This document shows positions 1 through 7,217 of a stretch of 34,153 nucleotides of DNA, one piece after another. Within the stretch, counting starts at the first letter, position 1. Each line of letters opens with the position of its first letter. The notes beneath the pieces were generated by a model. The model had not been told where the DNA came from. It saw only the letters and a program-made list of their open reading frames with translations, and did no database searches. The position numbers were made by a program, and so were the translations under genes. The DNA comes from Bacteroidaceae bacterium. GTDB lineage: Bacteria; Bacteroidota; Bacteroidia; Bacteroidales; Bacteroidaceae. The stretch covers positions 1 through 34,153 of the forward strand of contig JAFZVY010000072.1 in NCBI GenBank assembly GCA_017617575.1, written 5' to 3'.

Positions 1-988
1 ACTGTGGACGATACTTGTTCTTGAATGGAGTGTGACGACCACCTTCTTCCTTCTTGAGGACGTAGATAGAAGCCTTGAAGCCCTGATGTGGAGTGATAAC
101 TCCTGGGTGAGTGATAACCATACCACGCTTAACTTCCTTCTTATCGATACCACGGAGGAGGAGACCTACGTTATCACCAGCTTCACCCTGATCGAGGAGC
201 TTACGGAACATCTCAACACCTGTTACAACTGACTTCTTGTCTTCACCGAGACCGAGGAGCTGAACTTCGTCACCTACCTTAACTACACCTGTCTCGATAC
301 GACCTGTAGCAACTGTACCACGACCAGTGATAGAGAATACGTCCTCAACTGGCATAAGGAATGGCTTCTCGATGTCACGTACTGGCTCCTGAATCCATGT
401 ATCACATGCATCCATGAGTTCCATTACCTTCTCTTCCCACTCAGGAACACCGTTGAGTGCACCAAGAGCAGAACCGCGGATGATTGGAGTCTCTGGCTCG
501 AAGTCATACTGAGCGAGGAGGTCCTGCATATCCATCTCAACGAGCTCAAGCATTTCCTCATCGTCAACCATATCACACTTGTTGAGGAATACAACAAGAC
601 GTGGTACGTTTACCTGACGAGCGAGAAGGATGTGCTCACGAGTCTGTGGCATAGGACCATCAGTAGCAGCACAAACGATGATTGCACCGTCCATCTGAGC
701 AGCACCAGTAACCATGTTCTTTACATAGTCGGCGTGTCCTGGACAGTCAACGTGAGCGTAGTGACGCTTAGCTGTCTCATACTCAACGTGAGCAGTGTTG
801 ATAGTGATACCACGCTCCTTCTCCTCAGGTGCGTTATCGATCTGATCGAAAGACTTTACCTCAGAGAGACCCTTCTTAGCGAGTACTGTTGTGATAGCTG
901 CAGTAAGTGTTGTCTTACCGTGGTCAACGTGACCGATTGTACCAATGTTTACGTGTGGTTTGGTACGCACGAATGTTTCTTTTGCCAT
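1..988 (-). CDS. tuf: Elongation factor Tu, 3' end beyond window
   Basis: Translation elongation factor EF-Tu, the GTPase that delivers aminoacyl-tRNA to the ribosomal A site. About 329 codons are present; the C-terminal part lies outside the window. The start ATG at 988 opens [20 protein letters not shown]. The G1 motif GHVDHGKT, the G3 motif DCPGH and the G4 motif NKCD can all be read in the GTPase domain, followed by domain II ([12 protein letters not shown]). It lies 75 bp downstream of tRNA-Thr(GGT) on the same strand, an arrangement typical of Bacteroidetes where tRNAs and tuf are co-transcribed. Codon use is strongly biased, as expected for a highly expressed gene. The identification is essentially certain; only the 3' end is missing. 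Confidence 0.98.
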   Translation of the reverse strand, partial: MAKETFVRTKPHVNIGTIGHVDHGKTTLTAAITTVLAKKGLSEVKSFDQIDNAPEEKERGITINTAHVEYETAKRHYAHVDCPGHADYVKNMVTGAAQMDGAIIVCAATDGPMPQTREHILLARQVNVPRLVVFLNKCDMVDDEEMLELVEMDMQDLLAQYDFEPETPIIRGSALGALNGVPEWEEKVMELMDACDTWIQEPVRDIEKPFLMPVEDVFSITGRGTVATGRIETGVVKVGDEVQLLGLGEDKKSVVTGVEMFRKLLDQGEAGDNVGLLLRGIDKKEVKRGMVITHPGVITPHQGFKASIYVLKKEEGGRHTPFKNKYRPQ

Positions 989-1063
989 AGCTTATTTGAA
1001 ATAATCTAAATTGTTATTAAATATGAAATTTCTATTGTATTTTCAAGTTACTGAAGTACATAG

Positions 1064-1135
<72 letters not shown>

Positions 1136-1189
1136 AGCGATGTGATGTGTAGCTTTTTTCTTTCCAGAGTGCTGGAGCGATTGAAGCGG

Positions 1190-1272
1190 TGGGCACAGAT
1201 GGATTCGAACCACCGAAGGCGAAAGCCAGCAGATTTACAGTCTGCCCCATTTGGCCACTCTGGAATATGCCC
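1190..1272 (-). tRNA. tRNA-Tyr (anticodon GTA)
   Basis: An 83-nt class II tRNA with a long variable arm. The acceptor GGGCATA pairs with TGTGCCC (one G-U), the anticodon loop is CTGTAAA with anticodon GTA, and the T loop region reads GGTTCGAATCC. The discriminator is A and CCA is not encoded. It lies between the two threonine tRNAs. Confidence 0.96.
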
Positions 1273-1345
1273 CTCATATTTCGTTCATTCTGCTTGATTG
1301 ACCGGAGCACAAGGTACTCAACCACAGCATTTTTCTTTTATCTTG

Positions 1346-1419
1346 AGCCTCTTGTCGGATTCGAACCAACGACCCCGAGATTACAAATCACGTGCTCTGG
1401 CCAACTGAGCTAAAGAGGC
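1346..1419 (-). tRNA. tRNA-Thr (anticodon TGT)
   Basis: A 74-nt cloverleaf with acceptor GCCTCTT/AAGAGGC, D arm AGCTCAGTTGGCCAGAGC, anticodon loop TTTGTAA (anticodon TGT), and T arm GGTTCGAATCC. CCA is not encoded. It is the first tRNA of the cluster that leads into tuf. Confidence 0.96.
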
Positions 1420-1421
1420 AG

Positions 1422-1459
1422 AAAAAAGCCGTTCGTACAAGCAACTCATACGAAACGGC
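1422..1459 (-). terminator. Intrinsic terminator-like hairpin after hpf
   Basis: On the minus strand GCCGTTTCGTA pairs with TACGAACGGC (one bulge), followed directly by a run of six T. This is a good Rho-independent terminator for the rpsU-xerC-hpf side. It lies only about 50 bp past the hpf stop and directly before tRNA-Thr(TGT). A candidate promoter at 1462-1491 sits just upstream of it, so the hairpin would fall inside or at the start of a transcript from that promoter. Confidence 0.65.
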
Positions 1460-1461
1460 TG

Positions 1462-1491
1462 CAAATTTAGGCATTATTTTTCAAATGCAAA
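1462..1491 (-). promoter_or_regulatory. Candidate promoter for tRNA-tuf cluster
   Basis: On the minus strand TTTG (1488-1491), 18 bp, then TAAATTTG (1462-1469). This matches the Bacteroidetes primary sigma consensus TTTG / TAnnTTTG. It is placed between hpf and the tRNA cluster, so it is inferred to drive the three tRNAs and tuf. The downstream terminator-like hairpin makes the exact arrangement uncertain. Confidence 0.5.
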
Positions 1492-1509
1492 ATATTTTTC
1501 AGGCTTTTT

Positions 1510-1809
1510 TTAGCTTTTTGCCTGTTTTTCTTTGTATTTGCCCAACTGCTTCTCTAAAGCAGCGAGGCTATCGTCAATTGCTTCTTCAAATGTGTCGCAT
1601 ATCTTTTCGGCATACAACTCATCACCAGGAAGGGACACTGTAAGTGACGCCTGCTTGTTCATGGCTGTCTCCGGCTTTACGACCTTCAATGACACCTCGA
1701 CCTTTCTTATATTGTCACAAAACTTATCCAGCTTATTCACTTTCTTCTGAATAAATTCCTGTAACTTTTCTGTTGCCTCAAAATGAATTGCTTTAACTAA
1801 AATATCCAT
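1510..1809 (-). CDS. hpf: Ribosome hibernation promoting factor, short form
   Basis: A 99-aa protein of the HPF/YfiA (RaiA) family, which binds the decoding region of the 30S subunit in slow growth or stationary phase and silences ribosomes. The N-terminus MDILVKAIHFEATEKLQEFI and the pattern of a beta-strand, a basic helix (QKKVNKLDKF) and strands with PETAMNKQASLTVSLPG fit the single-domain short form. There is no C-terminal dimerisation domain, so it is not long HPF. The ATG at 1809 is followed by a good family N-terminus. It is downstream of xerC with about 31 bp between them, probably co-transcribed, and is followed by a terminator-like hairpin. Confidence 0.9.
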   Translation of the reverse strand: MDILVKAIHFEATEKLQEFIQKKVNKLDKFCDNIRKVEVSLKVVKPETAMNKQASLTVSLPGDELYAEKICDTFEEAIDDSLAALEKQLGKYKEKQAKS

Positions 1810-1840
1810 AGTCGCTTCTTTTATTAAGGTTTATACTATA

Positions 1841-2731
1841 TTATTCGCGCGGATGCGCTTTCTTATAAACACTTTTGAGCTCTTCAAACGACAGATGGGT
1901 ATAAACTTCGGTGGTGGCAAGGCTCTGATGTCCGAGTATCTTCTGTATAGAACCGAGGTCGGCATCATTATTGAGCATAGCCGTTGCAAAAGAGTGGCGC
2001 AACACGTGTGGCGAGCGTTTCTTCTGCGTGGTCACCTGCGACAGGGCATCCTTCACAATCTTGGACACGGACGACTCCGAGATAGGCATTCCGTTCTTGT
2101 TGAGAAAGAATGCTTCGACACCACCCTGCTCCACTTCGTGGCGCTTTTGCAGGTAATGCTCTATCTGAGTGTACAATTCGCTACCGAAAGGAACGATTCT
2201 TTCCTTGTTACGCTTTCCGAGCACCTTTATCTGGCTCATGCCGAGGTCAACCCTCGCATCCGTGAGCCCGATGAGTTCGGCGCGTCGAATACCTGTCTCA
2301 TAGAACATCATCACTATCGTGCGGTCCCTCACTCCCTCAAACGACTCATCGTCCTTTGTCAAGTCAAGCAACCTGTCCATGTCTGCCTCCCTTACGAAAG
2401 TAGGTAGGACTTTTTCTTTCTTCGGACCTGAAATCTTGACCATTGGATTTACATCCACCAAGTTCATCATCCTCAGATATCGATAGCACGTCCGGAGGGC
2501 ACTCAGATGACGATTCACGTTTGCCACGGCATAGTGTCGCTCGTCCATCATATAGACTATCCATTCTCTCACGTCCGAGGACGTTACGGAGCCGAAAGTC
2601 CACTTGCTTCCAAGACTGTCCATGAAACGCTGAAAATCGTTCAGGTCATCCGCGTAGCTCTGAATAGTGCGTGGCGAATAGTTCTTTTCCGATCTCAGGT
2701 ATTCAAGAAATGAATCAACCCATGTCTCCAT
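1841..2731 (-). CDS. xerC: Tyrosine recombinase, XerC type
   Basis: A 296-aa site-specific tyrosine recombinase. The N-terminal SAM-like core-binding domain covers about residues 1-90 and the catalytic domain about 105-290. All catalytic residues are visible: Arg149 in TGIRRAEL, Lys173 in VLGKRNKER, His242 and Arg245 in PHVLRHSF, His268 in LGHQS, and the nucleophile Tyr277 in TTEVYTHLS. The length is normal for XerC/XerD. The likely role is chromosome dimer resolution at dif, but this is inferred from family and from its housekeeping context between rpsU and hpf rather than a phage or integron context. Many Bacteroidetes encode several paralogues, so XerC rather than XerD rests on context. 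No adjacent dif-like site was recognised. Confidence 0.88.
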   Translation of the reverse strand: METWVDSFLEYLRSEKNYSPRTIQSYADDLNDFQRFMDSLGSKWTFGSVTSSDVREWIVYMMDERHYAVANVNRHLSALRTCYRYLRMMNLVDVNPMVKISGPKKEKVLPTFVREADMDRLLDLTKDDESFEGVRDRTIVMMFYETGIRRAELIGLTDARVDLGMSQIKVLGKRNKERIVPFGSELYTQIEHYLQKRHEVEQGGVEAFFLNKNGMPISESSVSKIVKDALSQVTTQKKRSPHVLRHSFATAMLNNDADLGSIQKILGHQSLATTEVYTHLSFEELKSVYKKAHPRE

Positions 2732-2858
2732 CTTTACGTCGTTGAAGTGACTTGCGTCTTTAATTCGCGACTAAATTAGGACATTTTCCGTCAACAACCA
2801 AATTTTTGGCGGACTTTTTTACAAAAATTTTTCTTTAGCTTACTCTCTTCCCCAAGGA

Positions 2859-3050
2859 TTAGTCCTCGTTGAGGTGAAGTTGATTAACATAGATAGCGTG
2901 CTGCATCTTGATACGCTTAACAACAGATGGCTTATCAAACTGCTTGCGGTTTCTAACTTCCTTAATCACGCCAGTCTTTTCAGACTTTCTCTTGAACTTC
3001 TTGAGAGCCTTCTCAATGTTCTCGCCTTCTTTTACAGGTACGATAATCAT
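2859..3050 (-). CDS. rpsU: 30S ribosomal protein S21
   Basis: A 63-aa basic protein starting MIIVPVKEGENIEKALKKFK, which is the S21 signature; S21 sits on the 30S platform near the anti-Shine-Dalgarno end of 16S rRNA. The start at 3050 was chosen over an in-frame ATG 21 codons upstream because the S21 N-terminus aligns here and the upstream extension is unlike the family. It is the first gene of the leftward rpsU-xerC-hpf group and has a strong promoter about 95 bp upstream. There are 127 bp between rpsU and xerC. Confidence 0.96.
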   Translation of the reverse strand: MIIVPVKEGENIEKALKKFKRKSEKTGVIKEVRNRKQFDKPSVVKRIKMQHAIYVNQLHLNED

Positions 3051-3145
3051 TCGATTCTTTGTTTTTGATTGTTTATAAATAAATAATGTATTGTTTCGCA
3101 GACGTCTATACATTCGGTAACGAATGCACAGAGTCTAACGGGGTG

Positions 3146-3176
3146 CAAAATTACTGCAAACTTTTGAATTGACAAA
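3146..3176 (-). promoter_or_regulatory. Promoter for rpsU operon
   Basis: On the minus strand TTTG (3173-3176), 19 bp, then TAATTTTG (3146-3153). This is an exact match to the Bacteroidetes consensus with ideal spacing. It predicts transcription starting near 3140 and a leader of about 90 nt before the rpsU ATG at 3050. Confidence 0.7.
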
Positions 3177-3967
3177 ATTTTTATGGCTTTTTAAATGTCA
3201 ATCAGTTATTTTCTTGTGATTTAAAGGGATTTAAGGGGTGTTTTTGCTATTTTCCGTACTAAAAAGTTCAAACTGGACGTTTGAAAGCATTATGCATAGT
3301 ACATTTTCCATATCTTCACGTTATGTCCCTCACGTCAAGACACAATTCATGTGTAAAATTCTTCGGCAACCCTTCGTAAACCCTTCGTATCAGCTTCGTA
3401 AGCCTAACGCTATTTTTCATAAGAATTAGAAGTTTCGCTTCAAAATTACGAAACAAATATACAAAACAATTTCTCTTTTTGCAAATATTGTCCTTCGTTT
3501 TTCTTCAATAATTGTTCATAAAATTTCAAGCACATAAAAATCGTCACGAAGGAGTGTAATGTGAAGATTGCAAAAATACGCCAAATCAATTTAACATTCA
3601 AATTTGAACTCACCCTTTGTCATCATCCTCCACAATGAGTCCTCAATAGCTCCTCAATTCCGCCACAAGTCTTTTAAAATACAAAAGGAACAAACAGCCT
3701 TACCTCCAATTTTCATAATTCAATATTATCAAAACGAAAACGGCAATAAATCCCAATGCTATATGTTTATAGTTCCTCCGTCATGACTCCGCTATGACTC
3801 CGCTATGAGTCCGCTATGCCTCCGCTATTTAGCAGAGATATAGCAGAGATATAGCAGAGAAATAGCGAAATCACGACGAAGGTAGAGCGTAATAAGTCTC
3901 ATCTTTGCCCCTACCTTCACATGCTTATTTTGGTAACACTTTTTGCCGTTAATTCTGCAATACGAAA
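3177..3967. other. AT-rich intergenic region without a gene
   Basis: About 790 bp with no open frame that looks coding on either strand. It holds short CTTCGTA-type direct repeats around 3360-3410, and an 11-bp repeat hairpin at 3783-3866 (listed separately). No tRNA or recognisable structured RNA was seen. Confidence 0.6.
3783..3866. repeat. 11-bp tandem repeat forming an inverted pair
   Basis: Four copies of an 11-bp unit containing CTCCGCTA are followed directly by three to four copies of an 11-bp unit containing TAGCAGAGA. The second block is the near reverse complement of the first. In a minus-strand RNA the single difference becomes a G-U pair, so the two blocks could fold into one long hairpin in several registers. 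Confidence 0.8.
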
Positions 3968-4282
3968 TCAATCCATGTGGAACATCTCTGGGAGCGGTAT
4001 GCTGATAGGGCTGTTGTCTGGATTCGTCTCCATGATGTCAGCCATGTAAGCCCACCACTTCTGGCAAATCTCTGTTCCGCCAAGGTCTTGACTGCCACCC
4101 TCGCCTTCCAGTTCCTGATAGGCGAAGAGGATGTTTGTCTCCTCATCAAGGTAAATGCTATAGTTACGAACGCCTGACTCACTCAAGAGTGCCTTGAGTT
4201 CAGGAAAAAGATTAGCGTGACGACGCTTGTATTCCTCCTTGCACCCTGGCTTGAGGAACATCTTGAATGCTTGTCTTTTCAT
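3968..4282 (-). CDS. rhaM: L-rhamnose mutarotase
   Basis: A 104-aa protein of the RhaM/YiiL family, which interconverts the alpha and beta anomers of L-rhamnose in the cytoplasm and so speeds rhamnose uptake into catabolism. Family signatures are present: the YKRRHANLFPEL segment with the conserved His22, YSIYLDEETNILFA, the WW pair in CQKWWAYM, and the C-terminal NPDNSP. The start at 4282 gives the family length; the in-frame upstream extension encodes an AT-repeat tract and is not coding. No rhamnose isomerase, kinase, aldolase or transporter lies beside it, so it is an orphan here. Fine function is inferred from family. Confidence 0.88.
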   Translation of the reverse strand: MKRQAFKMFLKPGCKEEYKRRHANLFPELKALLSESGVRNYSIYLDEETNILFAYQELEGEGGSQDLGGTEICQKWWAYMADIMETNPDNSPISIPLPEMFHMD

Positions 4283-4355
4283 GAGATTTTGAGTTTTTAA
4301 GTTCTTAAGTTTGTGAGTTTTTTGAGTTCTTGAGTTTTTTGAGTTATTAAGTATG
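4283..4355. repeat. Short AT-rich tandem repeat upstream of rhaM
   Basis: About eight imperfect copies of an 8-9 bp unit (GAGTTTTTT, AAGTTCTT and similar) directly abut the rhaM start codon. A very similar tract is present at 24551-24600. On the sense strand of rhaM this makes a leader rich in AAAAACTC-type units. Confidence 0.75.
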
Positions 4356-4437
4356 CAGAAAAATGGATAGATTGGGGCAATAGCCAAGGACAGCTATTGA
4401 AACACTACGCTCCTTTGCCATTATGTTCCGGATGGAC

Positions 4438-4460
4438 GCCCCCTTCGGGGGATGGGGGGC
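4438..4460. terminator. GC-rich hairpin after the Smr gene
   Basis: GCCCCC pairs with GGGGG or GGGGGGC across a TTC loop directly after the stop codon of the leftward Smr gene. No T run follows on the minus strand, so it may stabilise the 3' end or be a weak terminator. Confidence 0.4.
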
Positions 4461-4461
4461 T

Positions 4462-5154
4462 TTAATGTATTATTACCATGGTTGCCCCGAATCCATATTG
4501 CTGGAAGGAAGCATCTTGATATTCACAACTCTTGTACTTGTCCTTGAGAGTGTCGATGAGAGCCTTGCGAAGCGCACCCTCACCCTTGCCGTGGATGAAG
4601 ACTATCTTGCGACCCTTCTCGCGAATATGCTCGTCCATGGTACGAGTGAACACGGAGAGCTGGTAGTCCTTGATGGCACGGGCGTCCATGCCCTTGGTTG
4701 TCTCAAGCACCTCGTGGGCGTGAAGGTCAACCTCAAGTATCTCGTTCTTCTGTTGCTGGCGCACCTGACGTGCCTGAAGCTTGTCCTTCTCACGTGCAGC
4801 CTTGTCGCCCTCAAGTCGGGCAATACGGTCCTCAAGCTTGTGGACAAGCATCTCAAGGCGCACGATACGTGCCTCAAGGTTCTCGTCAAGCTCAGCATCA
4901 TCCTTGCCGCCCTGTGCTGCGCCCTTGGAAGCAAGATACTCGCGACCGTCCACACGCTCTGGCTGTGGTGCCTCTTTATGCTGTGGAATCTCAAAATTGT
5001 AAGCGTTGGTAGTGATGACCACGAGGTCGTCCTGAAGACAAGGAATCTCGAAACCGTCCTCGTCCTCTACCAATACTATTCCTCCTGGCTTGAAAGCCTT
5101 TACCACGCCACCTCCCACATCGTTGAGGAAGCGTACTTTATCTCCTTTTTGCAC
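4462..5154 (-). CDS. Smr-domain protein, DUF2027-like N-terminus
   Basis: A 230-aa cytoplasmic protein. Residues 1-48 form a small beta domain (QKGDKVRFLNDVGGGVV, EDEDGFEIP) of the type found at the start of Bacteroidetes DUF2027 proteins. Residues about 86-135 are a charged heptad-like coiled coil. Residues about 142-230 are an Smr domain with the hallmark DLHAHE (143-148) and HGKGEGALR (188-196). Smr domains, best known from the C-terminus of MutS2, are linked to nucleic-acid cleavage, including ribosome rescue. From memory, relatives are usually longer with a central domain that is missing here. It is probably transcribed from 5228-5259. The precise role is unknown. Confidence 0.8.
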   Translation of the reverse strand: MQKGDKVRFLNDVGGGVVKAFKPGGIVLVEDEDGFEIPCLQDDLVVITTNAYNFEIPQHKEAPQPERVDGREYLASKGAAQGGKDDAELDENLEARIVRLEMLVHKLEDRIARLEGDKAAREKDKLQARQVRQQQKNEILEVDLHAHEVLETTKGMDARAIKDYQLSVFTRTMDEHIREKGRKIVFIHGKGEGALRKALIDTLKDKYKSCEYQDASFQQYGFGATMVIIH

Positions 5155-5227
5155 TTTTTAACAATTTTTTCGTTATTTTTTGCTCACATAGTATATGTCG
5201 TGAGCATTTTTTCACGCATTTATTTTG

Positions 5228-5259
5228 CAAAATTAAGGTTTTTGGGTACAATGAACAAG
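5228..5259 (-). promoter_or_regulatory. Candidate promoter for Smr gene
   Basis: On the minus strand CTTG (5256-5259), 20 bp, then TAATTTTG (5228-5235). The -7 box matches exactly, the -33 box in three of four positions. It is divergent from the promoter of the neighbouring ligase gene. Confidence 0.5.
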
Positions 5260-5287
5260 GATAACACCTATTTTTCTTCAAATTATT

Positions 5288-5317
5288 TTTGTATATATGA
5301 AACATATTGTACCTTTG
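5288..5317 (+). promoter_or_regulatory. Promoter for first acyl-CoA synthetase
   Basis: TTTG (5288-5291), 18 bp, then TACCTTTG (5310-5317), an exact Bacteroidetes-type promoter. The predicted start near 5323 leaves a leader of about 55 nt before the ATG at 5378. Confidence 0.65.
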
Positions 5318-5377
5318 CACAAAACAAAGAAAAATGTGCGGATTTAATAATCCGTCACATCATCTCATGACATATAT

Positions 5378-7009
5378 ATGACAGAAAGAACAAGACTATT
5401 TGATGCGAGCAAGGACTCGTCATTAATTGACCTAATTGAGCGTTCCATTAAGGAGAACTGGAATAAGCCTGCTTATACCGACTATGGAACCAACACTAAT
5501 TACTCATTTGAGGACGTTGCACTTGACATAGCTCGCTTGCATACTCTCTACGCAAAATTCGGAATTCAGAAGGGCGACAAGATTGCCCTCTGCGAAAAGA
5601 ACAGCACCCACTGGGCTGTTGCTTTCCTATCTATTATCACATACGGAGCTGTTGCCGTACCAGTATTAGCAGACTTCAGCGTTGAGCAGATTGCAAACAT
5701 CTACCAGCACTCTGAGGCTAAGCTTCTCATCTCAGGACGCAATAACTTCAACATCAAGGAGACTCTCAACATCGTTGACTGGAAGTTCTTTGAGGATGAC
5801 GACAAGTATGCCGACATCTATGCTGCCATGGAAGCAGTTAATGTTTCAAAGGATACCATCAGCTATGAGCGAGAGGACGGCGAGGCACTTGCCGTACTCA
5901 GCTACACAAGCGGTTCTACTGGACGTAGCAAGGGCGTTATGCTTCCTTACCGTTCAATGTGGTCAAACGTGTTGTTTGCCGACGAGCGACTTGGATTGCC
6001 AAGGGACAGCAAGACTCTTGCTATCCTCCCTATGGCTCACATGTACGGCTTCGCGTTCGACTTCATGTATGAGTTCTGTATCGGTGCCCACGTGCATTTC
6101 CTCACAAAGGTGCCAAGCCCAGCCATCGTAATCAAGGCGTTCAACGACGTCAAGCCAGACATCGTGATTGCCGTGCCTCTCATCATCGAGAAGATTGTGA
6201 TGGGCAAGGTGTTCCCTGTACTCAAGAAACCTCTCATGAGGGTACTCACAAAGGTGCCATTCATCAAGAGAATCGTATATAACAAGGTCAAGGCTCAGCT
6301 TGAGAATGCCTTCGGTGGCAACTTCTACGAGGTTATCATCGGTGGTGCGGCATTCAGCAAGGAGGTGGAGGATTTCCTCCGCAAGATACATTTCCGCTAC
6401 ACAGTAGGTTACGGTATGACTGAGTGCGGTCCTATCATCTGCTATGAGGACTACGGACGCTTCCGCAAGGGCTCATGCGGTAAGCCTGCTCCACGTATGG
6501 AGGTGCGCATCCTTAGCGACAACCCACACAAGGTGGCAGGTGAAATCGTGACACGCGGTACTAACGTGATGCTCGGTTACTTCAAGAACCCAGAGGAGAC
6601 GGCAGAGGCTATAGATGCAGAGGGATGGCTCCACACAGGTGACCTCGGAACAATGGACAAGAACGGTAACGTGTTCATCCGTGGTCGCAAGAAGAACATG
6701 CTCCTTGGTGCTAACGGCCAGAACGTATATCCAGAGGAGATTGAGGACACAATCCTCGGTCAGGGTATCTTCGAGGAGACAGTCGTTGTTCAGCGTGGCG
6801 AGAAGCTCGTGGCACTTGCCTACATCTCTGAGACACGTCTCAAGGAGAACGACCTCACAATGGAAGAGGTGAAGAAGAACCTCAACACTTACCGTAATGA
6901 GCTTAACGCCATTCTCCCTAAGTTCGCTAACTTGGCATCCATCGAGATGATGAGCGAACCTTTCGAGAAGACTCCAAAGCAGAGCATCAGAAGGTATCTG
7001 TATAAATAA
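5378..7009 (+). CDS. AMP-binding acyl-CoA synthetase, copy 1
   Basis: A 543-aa member of the adenylate-forming (ANL) superfamily, probably a long-chain fatty-acid CoA ligase that activates an acyl acid with ATP and CoA. Core motifs: the phosphate loop YTSGSTGRSKGV (176-187), the A5 motif GYGMTECGP, the A7/A8 segment GWLHTGDLG and RGRKKNMLLGANGQNVYP, and the C-terminal A10 lysine in EKTPKQSIRR. No signal peptide or membrane helix is apparent. The next gene is a full-length paralogue, so this is a tandem duplication. Substrate cannot be read from sequence; long-chain fatty acids are the usual assignment for this Bacteroidetes group. ATG at 5378 is preceded by a promoter but no clear Shine-Dalgarno sequence. 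Confidence 0.9.
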   Translation: MTERTRLFDASKDSSLIDLIERSIKENWNKPAYTDYGTNTNYSFEDVALDIARLHTLYAKFGIQKGDKIALCEKNSTHWAVAFLSIITYGAVAVPVLADFSVEQIANIYQHSEAKLLISGRNNFNIKETLNIVDWKFFEDDDKYADIYAAMEAVNVSKDTISYEREDGEALAVLSYTSGSTGRSKGVMLPYRSMWSNVLFADERLGLPRDSKTLAILPMAHMYGFAFDFMYEFCIGAHVHFLTKVPSPAIVIKAFNDVKPDIVIAVPLIIEKIVMGKVFPVLKKPLMRVLTKVPFIKRIVYNKVKAQLENAFGGNFYEVIIGGAAFSKEVEDFLRKIHFRYTVGYGMTECGPIICYEDYGRFRKGSCGKPAPRMEVRILSDNPHKVAGEIVTRGTNVMLGYFKNPEETAEAIDAEGWLHTGDLGTMDKNGNVFIRGRKKNMLLGANGQNVYPEEIEDTILGQGIFEETVVVQRGEKLVALAYISETRLKENDLTMEEVKKNLNTYRNELNAILPKFANLASIEMMSEPFEKTPKQSIRRYLYK

Positions 7010-7022
7010 TAAAGTAGAAAAC

Positions 7023-7188
7023 GTAGTAAAAAAGGAGTAAAGAAGAGTAAAAAGACGACAGCCCGTATGGATTGGATGGCAAATCTTTGATGTCAAACGT
7101 ATGCATACCAGAGCATTTATCCGGAAGCATAAATGACATTTGCGATTAGACAATCGTCTCTTTACTCCTTTTTACTCCTTTTTACTAC
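7023..7188. repeat. Inverted-repeat element, family member A
   Basis: The left arm (7023-7058) contains GTAGTAAAAAAGGAGTAAAG and the right arm (7154-7188) is its near-perfect reverse complement. The inner end of the right arm (7142-7159) resembles the matching segment of element C. The core of about 95 bp is not self-complementary. It fills the gap between the two ligase genes. No transposase is present, so it is a non-autonomous or regulatory repeat. Confidence 0.8.
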
Positions 7189-7217
7189 ATCTAACTACGA
7201 TATAATAGGAGAAAGAC

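Noticed and set aside
632-1009. Rightward frame over tuf
   Set aside because: Antisense of the highly biased EF-Tu gene; no family signal.
1189-1413. Frames across the tRNA cluster
   Set aside because: They lie entirely on tRNA genes.
1841-2731. Phage or integron integrase
   Set aside because: It is embedded between rpsU and hpf with normal composition and no attachment-site duplication or phage genes.
3238-3786. Small rightward frames (60-63 codons) between rpsU and rhaM
   Set aside because: AT-rich, no start-site signals, no family features.
4423-5370. Long rightward open frame of 315 codons
   Set aside because: It is the antisense shadow of the Smr gene; the product shows no domain and hydrophobic leucine bias from reverse-strand codon pairing.
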